Made by a program: the position numbers and the translations under genes
In this document: in pieces, positions 7,623-15,419 of the stretch
Layout: each line of letters begins with the position of its first letter
Position numbering within the stretch: the stretch's first letter is position 1
Notes under the pieces: generated by a model
Databases searched by the model: none
Told to the model about the DNA's origin: nothing
What the model saw: only the letters and a program-made list of their open reading frames with translations
Assembly (NCBI GenBank): GCA_963578605.1
Contig: CAUZEA010000061.1
Span: 1 to 34,283, forward strand
DNA: 34,283 nt
Direction: 5' to 3'
Origin: JAKVCB01 sp963578605
GTDB taxonomy: Bacteria; Planctomycetota; Planctomycetia; Pirellulales; Lacipirellulaceae

Positions 7623-8690
7623 ATGAGCCCAGCCGATGCTGCCCCCAACAATTATCCCAAAGTCCACAATGGCACCTGGGCAGGCCTGGTGGGCAAGGGC
7701 CCCGATTCCGAACCTCCCATCGATCTGGACACAATGCTCGACCTGACGGCGGCGGCCGATGTGAACGGCACGAAGTTCGACGGCGTCGATCTGTTTCTCT
7801 TCGCACCACACGTCGACATCGATTCAACCGATGACGATCTGCAAAGTCTGGTCGACAAAGTACAATCCAGAAATCTGTCGATCGGAACCTTGGTCGCGCC
7901 GGTGTGGCCACCCACCGGCGGCGGCTCGGCGATGGGGGACGAAACCGAATGCCAGAAGTTTCTCACGCAGGTCACCAAGAGCTGTCGCATTGCCAGAAAA
8001 TTGAGGGAGTTCGGTGTGCGTCCCGATGGTGTCATCCGTATCGACTCGGCGGTCGATCCCGCCACCTGGGCGGAGGATCCCAAAGCAAATTCGAAACGAA
8101 TTGCAGAGACGTTTCGGGCAGCCTGCGACATCGCCGAGGACCATGGTGAGCAACTGACAGCCGAAGGCGAGATCTGTTGGGGCGGGATGCACAGCTGGAA
8201 AGAGATGGTGTCGCTGCTGGAACTGGTGGACCGCCCTGCCACGCTGGGCTTCCAGGCAGACATGGCACATACGTTGCTGTACCTGTTAGGTCACAACGCG
8301 CCGCAAGATCGCATCCTGCCGGAACAATTCAACTGGGACAATCCGGATACCCTGCGGAAATCCCTGCAGACGTTGACCGCGGCACTGCGTCCCTGGACCA
8401 ACGACTTCCACATCGCACAGAATGATGCCACGGTCAAGGGATCCGGCTCCCATGACAAGACGGGACGTCATTGCCTGCCGCACGATCCCAATGGCAAATT
8501 GGATATTGCCCGCGACACCGGATTCTGGCTGCGTGACGAGCACGGTCAGCTCACCAGGCGTATCCGGCATATTTGCTGGGACGGCTGCATGTTCTCCAAC
8601 GAAGTCATGATGAAGGCCGATACCTGGAACGATATCCTGGGCGCAATGGTGGCCGCGCGCGACGCCCACGGGTGGCAAGAGGAGAATTAG
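7623..8690 (+). CDS. Sugar phosphate isomerase/epimerase-like TIM-barrel protein (AP endonuclease family 2 fold)
   Basis: A 355-residue protein with the xylose-isomerase-like TIM-barrel pattern. Likely metal ligands sit at strand ends: Glu in LTAEGEICWGG, Asp and His in GFQADMAHTL, and His in DFHIAQND. Members of this family isomerise or epimerise sugars, inosose or keto-acids, usually with a divalent metal; the substrate cannot be read from sequence. The start is well supported: AAAGGAG at 7606-7612 lies about 10 bases before the ATG at 7623. There is no signal peptide, so the protein should be cytoplasmic. The stop codon is directly followed by a GTG that opens a secretory-leader-like stub with its own Shine-Dalgarno sequence, suggesting that a second gene once followed in an operon. 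Confidence 0.85.
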   Translation: MSPADAAPNNYPKVHNGTWAGLVGKGPDSEPPIDLDTMLDLTAAADVNGTKFDGVDLFLFAPHVDIDSTDDDLQSLVDKVQSRNLSIGTLVAPVWPPTGGGSAMGDETECQKFLTQVTKSCRIARKLREFGVRPDGVIRIDSAVDPATWAEDPKANSKRIAETFRAACDIAEDHGEQLTAEGEICWGGMHSWKEMVSLLELVDRPATLGFQADMAHTLLYLLGHNAPQDRILPEQFNWDNPDTLRKSLQTLTAALRPWTNDFHIAQNDATVKGSGSHDKTGRHCLPHDPNGKLDIARDTGFWLRDEHGQLTRRIRHICWDGCMFSNEVMMKADTWNDILGAMVAARDAHGWQEEN

Positions 8691-8768
8691 GTGTTGAACA
8701 AGCCGAGATGGTTTCTACGTGCGGTCGTGGCTGGACTTTTGGTTGTTATCGCGACGAAGTGCCCTTGA
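8691..8768 (+). pseudogene. Stub of a secreted-protein gene (signal peptide only)
   Basis: A GTG directly follows the stop of the TIM-barrel gene, with GAGGAG 8-10 bases upstream. It encodes 25 residues: a basic start (MLNKPRWFLR) then a hydrophobic core ending in Cys-Pro (AVVAGLLVVIATKCP), followed by TGA. This has the form of a Sec signal peptide or lipoprotein leader. No continuation is recognisable in the 127 bases before the next gene's end. Probably a coupled downstream gene that lost its body by deletion or frameshift. A chance ORF cannot be excluded. Confidence 0.4.
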
Positions 8769-8895
8769 ACCCCAAAATAGAACTCACATTGATTGACTCC
8801 AAGTTCAAGTTGACCCGGATTACGCTCGACATGACCGAGCGTCGAAACCAGTCGTAAAGAACGTGGCAGAGGTGTCGAACTCGGGAATGGTCATG

Positions 8896-9891
8896 TCAGT
8901 CACTCGCTAGGACTTCCGGATTCACCAGGTCCTCACACGACTCCAGCTCCTTTCCCTCCAACCGTGCGATCACGTTCCGCGCCGTGCGCAGGGACACCCG
9001 ATTCAAGGCCTCCTGTGTCATGCCCGCAACGTGGGGAGAGAGCACGGTTCTGGGCGCTTGGGCCACGGGGTGCCCAACTGGCAGGGGCTCTTCCTCGAAG
9101 ACGTCCAGCGCCGCCCCCGCCAGCCGTCCCTGGTGGAGCGCGTCCACGAGGGCCTTCTCGTCGACGACCACGCCGCGCGACGTGTTAATGAGGTAGGCGT
9201 CTGGCCGCAGAAGTTGCAGCGTGCGAGTGTTGATCATGCAACGTGTGGTATCGGTCAGCGGAACGTGCAGCGTCACTACGTCACATTTCGGGAGCAGCTC
9301 TTCAAGCGTTTCGCAGAATTCCACCGGAAAAGGGCGTTCGTCGCGGGTGACGTAGGGGTCATGAACGAGGACGCGCATATCGAGACCCAGCGAGGCTTTG
9401 CGGGCAACCAGCGATCCGATGTTTCCCAGTCCGACAATGCCCAGCGTTCTTCCGGCGACCTCGATCCCCTGTAGTTCAGGGTGCCGGAAAGGCAGGCCGT
9501 TCTTGACGGTCAGGCAGCCACGTTCGAGGTGACGGCAGAGCGCAATCATCAGGCCGATCGTGTGTTCCGCCACGGCATTCGCATTCGCGCCCGGAGTCCA
9601 GAGCACCGAGATCTTCCGGCGCGTAGCCGCGTCACAATCGATGTTATCGAGACCCACGCCGTGTTTGGCGATCACTCGCAGACGCGGCGCACAACGCATT
9701 TCCTCCTCGCCGATGTTGAGCAAACGCACGACGACCGCGTCCACCTCCGGGAGCGCCGCTCGGGACCGCCTGAACATCTCGGCGATGTCACCGCCCGCCC
9801 AGTCCGCAATGCAGTCACACTTGGCACGCAGGAGTTCCATCCCAGGTTCGGCGATGGGTTCGGTGATCAGAATTCGCGGTCGAGATTTCAT
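8896..9891 (-). CDS. D-2-hydroxyacid dehydrogenase (phosphoglycerate dehydrogenase-like)
   Basis: A 331-residue cytoplasmic oxidoreductase of the SerA/D-2-hydroxyacid dehydrogenase family, which interconverts 2-hydroxyacids and 2-oxoacids with NAD(H). The nucleotide-binding loop GLGNIG is at residues 154-159, with Asp178 after the next strand, favouring NAD over NADP. The catalytic set is complete: Arg239 in NTSRGVVVDE, Glu268 in LDVFEEEP and His287 in LSPHVAG. The N-terminal substrate-binding half is of normal length and there is no C-terminal ACT domain, so it is not a full-length allosteric SerA. Its closest contextual partners are the class III aminotransferase and the tartrate-type dehydrogenase further along, which suggests hydroxyacid catabolism rather than serine synthesis (inference). 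It runs opposite to its upstream neighbour. Confidence 0.9.
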   Translation of the reverse strand: MKSRPRILITEPIAEPGMELLRAKCDCIADWAGGDIAEMFRRSRAALPEVDAVVVRLLNIGEEEMRCAPRLRVIAKHGVGLDNIDCDAATRRKISVLWTPGANANAVAEHTIGLMIALCRHLERGCLTVKNGLPFRHPELQGIEVAGRTLGIVGLGNIGSLVARKASLGLDMRVLVHDPYVTRDERPFPVEFCETLEELLPKCDVVTLHVPLTDTTRCMINTRTLQLLRPDAYLINTSRGVVVDEKALVDALHQGRLAGAALDVFEEEPLPVGHPVAQAPRTVLSPHVAGMTQEALNRVSLRTARNVIARLEGKELESCEDLVNPEVLASD

Positions 9892-10229
9892 GTAATCGGC
9901 ACCCTACTCCCGGCCACGCACCAAAATCAACCTGGTCACAACCGCCGGCAGAACAACTACAGTAACGTTGGAAAAACGGATTGTACTGCGAACCTTCTTC
10001 GTAAAGTCAGCAGCAGGCGTCCCCGGCCCCAACGAAGGATTGCATTCGGTTCGCAAATCGCCGCTGTACCGTAACCAGCATGCGTGGAATAGAACCACCT
10101 GACAAACCAGAAGATAGCAACGAAGCGCCAAGCCATGACCAGGGCCACCTGCAAAGCGGGCCTGATTGTACATGAATCGACTCCTGTTTTCGAGGACATC
10201 GGGGCCTGCCAGTCGCGATGTTAACACCA
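9892..10229. other. Gap without a recognisable gene
   Basis: 338 bases upstream of the hydroxyacid dehydrogenase. ORFs of 80-108 codons exist on the minus strand but have biased composition and no family pattern. I see no RNA gene or strong hairpin. The dehydrogenase promoter probably lies at the left end of this gap. Confidence 0.5.
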
Positions 10230-10559
10230 CTAATCCTGACGGTTTTCCCTCATGGAATGTTCGAAATAGTGCTCCACAAGGTTCTTCATATTGCCCTTAA
10301 GCAATACGCCGAACACTTGCTCGTTGTCGGTACCGCCAACGGCCACAGCAACGTCGCTGGTCACGTCCGCCGCCGGCTCGCTATCGAGGTTTTACTTGGC
10401 CGGTACACACTGGAGGACCTCGTCGACCAATGTGCCCAGCAGTGACAACAATTGCCGAACAGGTCTCACCCATGTATCACCGCCACCGGGTACGACACCG
10501 ACGATCAATCGCAACTGCTGCGGAGCTTCGTTCGCGAGATGCAGTGTCTTGTCCTGGCC
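10230..10559 (-). pseudogene. C-terminal remnant of an unidentified protein, one in-frame TAA
   Basis: Reading the minus strand in one frame gives about 109 residues of protein-like sequence that ends in KNLVEHYFEHSMRENRQD before a TAG at 10230-10232. It includes LRLIVGVVPGGGDTWVR, LLSLLGTLVDEVLQC, DVTSDVAVAVGGTDN and QVFGVLLKGN. A single TAA at 10392-10394 interrupts the frame, and a TGA bounds it on the 5' side. The regular hydrophobic pattern and continuity across the TAA indicate a decayed gene end rather than noise. I cannot assign the family. Confidence 0.45.
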
Positions 10560-10615
10560 AGCTGATAATCAGGCCAGGCCGTCGCTCCTTGCCGGGCATC
10601 TCCAATTAACGTAAC

Positions 10616-12034
10616 ATGCTTCCGAAAATCCGAGTTATCGATGAAAAGAAATCATACCCCAACCGGCAGACCCATCTGATGGAAAAAACCGAGTTCCTGA
10701 GCCGCGATCTGGCTCATTTGATTCACCCGCTCCACAGCTGCAGGATTCACGAGAAAGGCCATGTCTGGGTCAAAGGCGACGGGGTCATCCTGGTTGATGC
10801 CGACGGCCGGGAATACATCGACGGTCTGGCCGGCTTGTGGAACGTGGTGGCGGGCCACGGCCGCAAGGAGCTGGCCGCAGCTGCGGCCACACAGATGGAA
10901 ACCCTGGCCTACTGTTCCGGTTACACCGGCAGTTCGAACCCGCCGGCCATCGAACTGGCGGAGAAACTCGCCAGTTTGACTTATCCCCAAATCAACCGTT
11001 TCTTTTTCACCTCCGGCGGCGGCGAGGCCAGCGATTCGACTTTCAAAACAGCCCGCTATTACTGGAGCCGGCTGGGTAAACCGGATAAGACCAAGGTGAT
11101 CGCCCGGGAATACGGCTACCATGGCGTTACCATGGCGGCAATGAGCGCCACGGGCATAAGCCGCTACTGGTCCGAATTCGGGCCCAGGGTGCCCGGGTTC
11201 CTGCACATCCCTTCGCCGTACCCGTATCGCTACGAGGCGCCGACGGGTGTGTCGCAGGGGATCGCCGCGGCCAACGAACTTGAGCAGGCGATTCTCCGCG
11301 AAGGGCCCGACACCGTGGCCATGTTCTTTGCCGAACCAGTCCAGGGCGCCGGCGGCGTCATTGTACCGCAGGACGATTACTTCCCCCGCATCCGTGAGAT
11401 CTGCGACACTTACGACGTGTTGTTGGTTGCCGACGAGGTGATCACCGGCTTCGGGCGCACCGGCAAGATGTTCGCCCTCGACCACTGGGGTGTCGAACCG
11501 GACATGATCCAGTTCGCCAAGGCCATCACTTCGGGGTACTTCTCTCTGGGTGGTATCGGGGTAAGCGACGCGATCGGCGAGGTCCTCGATCGAGAGGATT
11601 CTGTGTGGATGCATTGCTACACCTACAGCGCGCATCCGGTCGGCTGCGCGGTGGCCCTGCGTAATCTGCAGATCATCGAGGAAGAGGATTTTCCGGCCCA
11701 GGCAGCGGCCAAGGGAGCGGCGCTAATCGGAAAACTGCAGGTCGCACTGGCCGATCACCCGCATGTCGGCGAGGTGCGCGGCAAGGGGCTGATGTGCGGG
11801 GTCGAACTGGTGCAGGACAAGGCCACGAAAGCCCAGTTCCCGGCGGACGAGCAGGTTGGAGCACGTGTGGATGTCGCAACACAGCAGCGCGGACTGTTCA
11901 GCCGGGTGAGCGGAGATGTGTTCTGCCTGGCACCGCCGATTGTGATTACCGACAATCAACTCGACCATATGGTCGAGATCCTGGCCGACTCGATTCAGGA
12001 AGTACTGGGTTCTTTAGCACCTCGATCTGCTTGA
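10616..12034 (+). CDS. Class III pyridoxal-phosphate aminotransferase (omega-amino acid type)
   Basis: A 472-residue fold-type I transaminase of the class III family (beta-alanine/omega-amino acid:pyruvate, GABA and taurine aminotransferases). Visible signatures: LWNVVAGHG and a SGYTGSSNPP substrate loop, FFTSGGGEASDSTFK for phosphate binding, VADEVITGFGRTG with Asp273 at the pyridine nitrogen, and Lys302 in FAKAITSGY as the Schiff-base lysine. Length is normal. The start is uncertain: the frame opens with ATG at 10616, but ATG at 10679 (MEKTEFLSRDLAH) is where family similarity plausibly begins; neither has a strong ribosome-binding site. The amino donor cannot be told from sequence. Nearby dehydrogenases could oxidise or supply the carbon skeleton. 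Confidence 0.9.
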   Translation: MLPKIRVIDEKKSYPNRQTHLMEKTEFLSRDLAHLIHPLHSCRIHEKGHVWVKGDGVILVDADGREYIDGLAGLWNVVAGHGRKELAAAAATQMETLAYCSGYTGSSNPPAIELAEKLASLTYPQINRFFFTSGGGEASDSTFKTARYYWSRLGKPDKTKVIAREYGYHGVTMAAMSATGISRYWSEFGPRVPGFLHIPSPYPYRYEAPTGVSQGIAAANELEQAILREGPDTVAMFFAEPVQGAGGVIVPQDDYFPRIREICDTYDVLLVADEVITGFGRTGKMFALDHWGVEPDMIQFAKAITSGYFSLGGIGVSDAIGEVLDREDSVWMHCYTYSAHPVGCAVALRNLQIIEEEDFPAQAAAKGAALIGKLQVALADHPHVGEVRGKGLMCGVELVQDKATKAQFPADEQVGARVDVATQQRGLFSRVSGDVFCLAPPIVITDNQLDHMVEILADSIQEVLGSLAPRSA

Positions 12035-12120
12035 TTTCCAGCTTTAGGAAATCTCTTGGCTTGAGGAAGATTCCGCGGGACTCTCCTTCTCCGGAAAGAG
12101 TCCCGGTAGAGATTACGACT

Positions 12121-12312
12121 CCCGGTTTTAGGGTCATAAACTTCGACCTGTCCTTGAACGAGTTGTCCCGGCTTCAGCAAGAACTCGTGTCGTTGCGGCT
12201 GTAGCTCGACCTTGACGTGCCGATGCTGCGGTGCGTACCCGTCAGCTTCCACGGTGAGCACGCACTCACCCTTTGCGATACGAGACCAAGGTCGCGACAT
12301 GCGACCTGCCAC
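12121..12312 (-). pseudogene. Fragment of a carboxypeptidase-regulatory-like (beta-sandwich) domain
   Basis: The minus strand encodes GECVLTVEADGYAPQHRHV, then LQPQRHEFLLKPGQLVQG and a tail YDPKTG. This resembles one repeat of the carboxypeptidase-regulatory-like fold found in large extracytoplasmic planctomycete proteins (pattern: strand, adGyap, strand, LkpGq). The frame then runs into low-complexity Arg-rich sequence, as expected after a frameshift. No start, signal peptide or rest of the protein is present. It lies between two convergent genes and is probably a relic. Confidence 0.4.
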
Positions 12313-12344
12313 TGTCCGATCAAGTTGCCTGAGGCAACTGCCAA

Positions 12345-13418
12345 CTATCGGGCTTCGGACCGAATCAACTCAACCACCGCGGAGCCGACTTCAGAGGTCG
12401 TTGCGGTGCCGCCCAAGTCGGGTGTGCGCGGTCCGTCGTTGGCCAACAAGTTGGCCACGGCACGGTCGACGGCCGCCGCGGCCACGTCGAGTTGTAGATG
12501 ATCGAGCATCATTCCTGCTGACAGGATTGCCGCCAGCGGGTTGGCAATGGCTTGCCCGGTGATGTCGGGTGCCGAGCCGTGGACCGGTTCGAACATGCTG
12601 GGACACCGCCGCGTGGGATCGATGTTGGCACTGGAGGCCAGTCCCATGCTGCCAACGACAATCGCTGCCAGGTCGGTCAAAATATCTCCAAACAAGTTAC
12701 TGGCTACGACAACGTCGAACGATTCGGGGCGGCGGACGAATTCCATCACCGCGCGGTCGATCAACAGCGATTCGGTTTTGATCTGCGGGAACTCGCCGGC
12801 GACTTTCGAGAAGATTTCGTCCCACAGCACCATCCCATAGCCTTGTGCGTTGCTCTTGGTGGCCGAGGTAACATGTTTTTGCGAACGGGTTTGTGCTTTT
12901 TCAAAGGCCGCCCGGATAATGCGTTCGCAACCGCGCCGGGTGAAAACGGCCGTTTGGATAGCGATATCGTCGGTCTGGTTCTGGTACACCCGGCCACCAA
13001 CGTTGGCGTACTCGCCCTCGGTGTTTTCGCGAAAGATCAACATGTCAATTGATCCGGGCTGCTTGTCACGCAGGGGACTGTCGATCCCCGGATACAGCCG
13101 CGACGGGCGGAGGCAAACGTATTGATCGAACCGCCGCCGAATGGGAAGCAGCAACCCGTTGAGCGTGATGTGGTCCTGTACGTCCGGGTGTCCGATGGCA
13201 CCCAGCAGGATGGCATCGTGCGCGGCCAGTCGGTCCAGATAATCGTCGTCCGCCATGCGGCCGTGTTGGAGATAGTAGTCGCTGCCCCACGGGTAGCGAG
13301 TCCATTGGAACGATGCGTCCGACAACCCACCGGTGGCCTCGACAGCCCGGATCGCTTCGCGCGTCACCTCGGGGCCAATGCCGTCTCCTTCAATCACCGC
13401 AATGTCAAACGATGTCAT
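12345..13418 (-). CDS. Isocitrate/isopropylmalate dehydrogenase family, tartrate or D-malate dehydrogenase-like
   Basis: A 357-residue decarboxylating hydroxyacid dehydrogenase. It opens with the family N-terminus IAVIEGDGIGPEVTREA and has the substrate Arg cluster (LLLPIRRRFDQYVCLRP), FRENTEGEYANVGGRV, the Lys of TSATKSNAQGYG, the metal-binding DILTDLAA region and the nucleotide-site motif FEPVHGSAPDITGQ. The family oxidises 2-hydroxy-dicarboxylates with NAD and Mn or Mg. The FRENTEGEY wording fits the tartrate/D-malate branch better than leucine biosynthesis, and no leuCD genes are nearby. It ends with TAG at the place where family members normally end. Complete and undamaged. The exact substrate is an inference. 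Confidence 0.88.
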   Translation of the reverse strand: MTSFDIAVIEGDGIGPEVTREAIRAVEATGGLSDASFQWTRYPWGSDYYLQHGRMADDDYLDRLAAHDAILLGAIGHPDVQDHITLNGLLLPIRRRFDQYVCLRPSRLYPGIDSPLRDKQPGSIDMLIFRENTEGEYANVGGRVYQNQTDDIAIQTAVFTRRGCERIIRAAFEKAQTRSQKHVTSATKSNAQGYGMVLWDEIFSKVAGEFPQIKTESLLIDRAVMEFVRRPESFDVVVASNLFGDILTDLAAIVVGSMGLASSANIDPTRRCPSMFEPVHGSAPDITGQAIANPLAAILSAGMMLDHLQLDVAAAAVDRAVANLLANDGPRTPDLGGTATTSEVGSAVVELIRSEAR

Positions 13419-13744
13419 GGCAACACTATCATTCCTGTTCCCACAGTGAGTTCTTCAGACCAAACAGCCTTGGGTGAGCCGTTGACTGGTGAGCTGATCG
13501 AAAGTAATCAAATGACCAACGCCAATGGCGAATTAGTCGAAAACATGGGATTTGCGTTTCTGATCGTGATGGTTGCCTGCCTGGTGGAGCCACGGACTTG
13601 CTGATACGCAGACGACACGATACACCTTTTCCACGTTTGCGGAAGCCCCTTCGTTTGTAAACGCAGGTATTCGCTGAACCCGTGTCTGAGGCTTCTGCCT
13701 GCACTTGTCGGCCCACGGCGCGCGCCCTGCGATCCGTTACACGG
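13419..13744. other. Gap, nothing recognised
   Basis: 326 bases between the tartrate-type dehydrogenase and the M81 fragment. Possible continuation of the degraded M81 gene in another frame just beyond its stop (an LPLGIVTV-like stretch near 13740-13770), otherwise no coding pattern, hairpin or repeat that I can support. Confidence 0.4.
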
Positions 13745-13999
13745 TCACAATCCCCAACGGCAGGTTGGTCTTACACCTATCACGCGTAAAGTCGGGAAAA
13801 TCAACGGGTCCCATTCTTCGATGGCCTTGAGGAATCCGGTTATTTCATCGCGACTGTCCCTCTTGGTCAGCACGTCGGTGCCTACGAGAACACCGTTAAC
13901 ATTCTCGAAATGGGACAGGTCCGTTTCCGTGGTAGAAAAACTGTTTGCTCCGTGGAAGATCCTACACACGGCTATTCTGAGTTGAGATGTTTTTGACAT
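13745..13999 (-). pseudogene. N-terminal fragment of an M81 (MlrC-like) metallopeptidase
   Basis: The 84-codon frame begins LRIAVCRIFHGANSFS, followed by TTETDLSHFE and FLKAIEEWDP. This matches the start of M81/MlrC metallopeptidases (pattern: RIA.gg..HE.NtFsp..T....F), a family named for microcystin linear-peptide hydrolysis but with many unknown relatives. Full members have nearly 500 residues; here the frame ends after about 84. In the expected HE motif the Glu is replaced by Gly, so a putative metal ligand is lost as well. A pseudogene is the most likely reading. Confidence 0.65.
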
Positions 14000-14039
14000 T
14001 CCTTCGGATCGGTCGGCTAATTTGCCTGTCGATGTCCCT

Positions 14040-14939
14040 TCACTGTCCCCGTACAGTCATCGGCACCGCGTAGAAGGACGTACGGGCCGTGATGAACAGC
14101 GTCTTACGGTCTTTACCTCCAAAGCACAAGTTGGCCGGGCGTTCCGGAGTGTTGATGGTTTCAATCAACTTGCCAGCCGGGTTGTAAATCGCCACGCCAG
14201 CCCCGGTAAGATACAAATTTCCTTTCTCATCCAAGGTCATGCCGTCTGATCCTTGCGCGGCGAAGAGCTTCTTGCCCGTCAGCGTTCCGTCGCCTTTGAT
14301 CTTGTATACATAAGTCTTTCCATCACCCGGATCGGCGATGAAAAGGCGTTTGCCGTCGGAGGTGCCGAGCACACCGTTCGGTTTGACCAGGTCGTCGACC
14401 ACTCGGATGAGCTTCTTTCGGTCGGAAGTCAGATAGTAGACGTGAAATCCGTCCTGCTCCAAGTTGTCCGTTGGGCCATACCGCGGGTCGGTGAAGTAAA
14501 CGCCACCTTTGGGATCGATCCACAGATCGTTGGGGCTGTTCAGATTTTTGCCATTGAATTTGTCAGCCAGCGCAGTGACCTTTCCTTTCGGATCGATCGA
14601 AGTCAGCCGTCGACTCCCCCCTTCGCACGCCAGCAGGTTCCCCTTCTTGTCGAAGAACAGCCCGTTGGCACCGCCAGACTTCTCGCGCAACGTAGTCAGT
14701 TTTCCGTCCACCGACCACTTATGAATGCGATTGTTCGGAATGTCTGAGAAGAACACATTGCCGTGCGCATCAACTGCGGGGCCTTCAGTAAAGCGGAAGC
14801 CTCCGGCAATCTTATCCACCTTAGATTCCTGAGCCACAAGACTCTCTGGTTCAGACGCTTGCGATTGTGCGGTGAGTAACATGAGGAACAAACCCGGGAA
14901 AACAAAACCCAAGCAACAAAATCTGAAATGGGTAATCAT
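14040..14939 (-). CDS. Secreted SMP-30/gluconolactonase-like (LRE) beta-propeller protein
   Basis: A 299-residue exported protein. Residues 1-28 are a signal peptide (hydrophobic core FVFPGLFLMLLTAQSQA). The rest is a six-bladed propeller of the SMP-30/gluconolactonase/LRE type: FTEGPAVDAHGNVFFSDIPNN with the metal-site Glu, NSPNDLWIDPKGGVYFTDPRYG, ADPGDGKTYVY and GSDGMTLDEKGNLYLTG with its conserved Asp. Such enzymes open sugar lactones with calcium or zinc. A clear AAAGGAG sits 5-11 bases upstream of the ATG on the minus strand, fixing the start. It probably acts in the periplasm on sugar lactones. The adjacent Gfo/Idh remnant, a family that can make lactones, fits that context but is broken. 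Confidence 0.9.
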   Translation of the reverse strand: MITHFRFCCLGFVFPGLFLMLLTAQSQASEPESLVAQESKVDKIAGGFRFTEGPAVDAHGNVFFSDIPNNRIHKWSVDGKLTTLREKSGGANGLFFDKKGNLLACEGGSRRLTSIDPKGKVTALADKFNGKNLNSPNDLWIDPKGGVYFTDPRYGPTDNLEQDGFHVYYLTSDRKKLIRVVDDLVKPNGVLGTSDGKRLFIADPGDGKTYVYKIKGDGTLTGKKLFAAQGSDGMTLDEKGNLYLTGAGVAIYNPAGKLIETINTPERPANLCFGGKDRKTLFITARTSFYAVPMTVRGQ

Positions 14940-15156
14940 GACGACTCCTTTAACTTAGTAAGGTGTTCACACACCCAGTGTACCCATTGGCGGTCCCGTT
15001 GGTAACGGTGCCGGTTGGGTGCAACGGACTTCGACCTGGACGTGGCATCCAGTTTTCGAAACATCCTTGAAGGCAGGCATGACATCCGGGACATGGCAGG
15101 CCAGTTTGCCGCTGGCCCGGTGTGGTCGTCGGGATGATCCAGAGCGTTGATTCTCG

Positions 15157-15384
15157 ATGCGACAGAACACCGTCAGAATCGCCGTTGTTGGAGCCGCCGG
15201 CAAAGTTGCCCCGCACTCTCATCCGACTGCTGTCCATGGTCGGCGGGCCGAACTGGCCGCGCTCTGCGACTTCGACAGCGGGAAGTTGGTTCAGCTTGGT
15301 GCGGGTCTTACCGACAGTGGTCTCAACAGGCTGTTCACGGAGCGGAATCGTCGTGCCGTTCGAATCACTTGGCGATCAAATTGA
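15157..15384 (+). pseudogene. N-terminal stub of a Gfo/Idh/MocA oxidoreductase
   Basis: The frame starts MRQNTVRIAVVGAAGKVA and continues RAELAALCDFDSGKLVQLG. This is the first beta-alpha-beta unit of Gfo/Idh/MocA dehydrogenases: a Gly-rich NAD loop followed by an Asp-containing strand end. It degrades after about 45 residues and stops at 75, whereas full members have 330-450. It points toward the 3' end of the large glycoside-hydrolase-like gene. It is best read as the remnant of a sugar dehydrogenase gene truncated by rearrangement. Confidence 0.5.
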
Positions 15385-15419
15385 CTTGTCGGATCCCGGT
15401 GGCCGTCACATGCAGTACG

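Noticed and set aside
10652..11635. 327-codon minus-strand ORF
   Set aside because: It is the antisense shadow of the class III aminotransferase, whose PLP motifs are complete; the minus product has no family pattern.
13429..13716. 95-codon minus-strand ORF
   Set aside because: Arg/Ser-rich translation without family pattern or ribosome-binding site.
14950..15237. Minus-strand ORFs with Cys-rich translation
   Set aside because: No matching family; they overlap the Gfo/Idh stub and lack a start signal.
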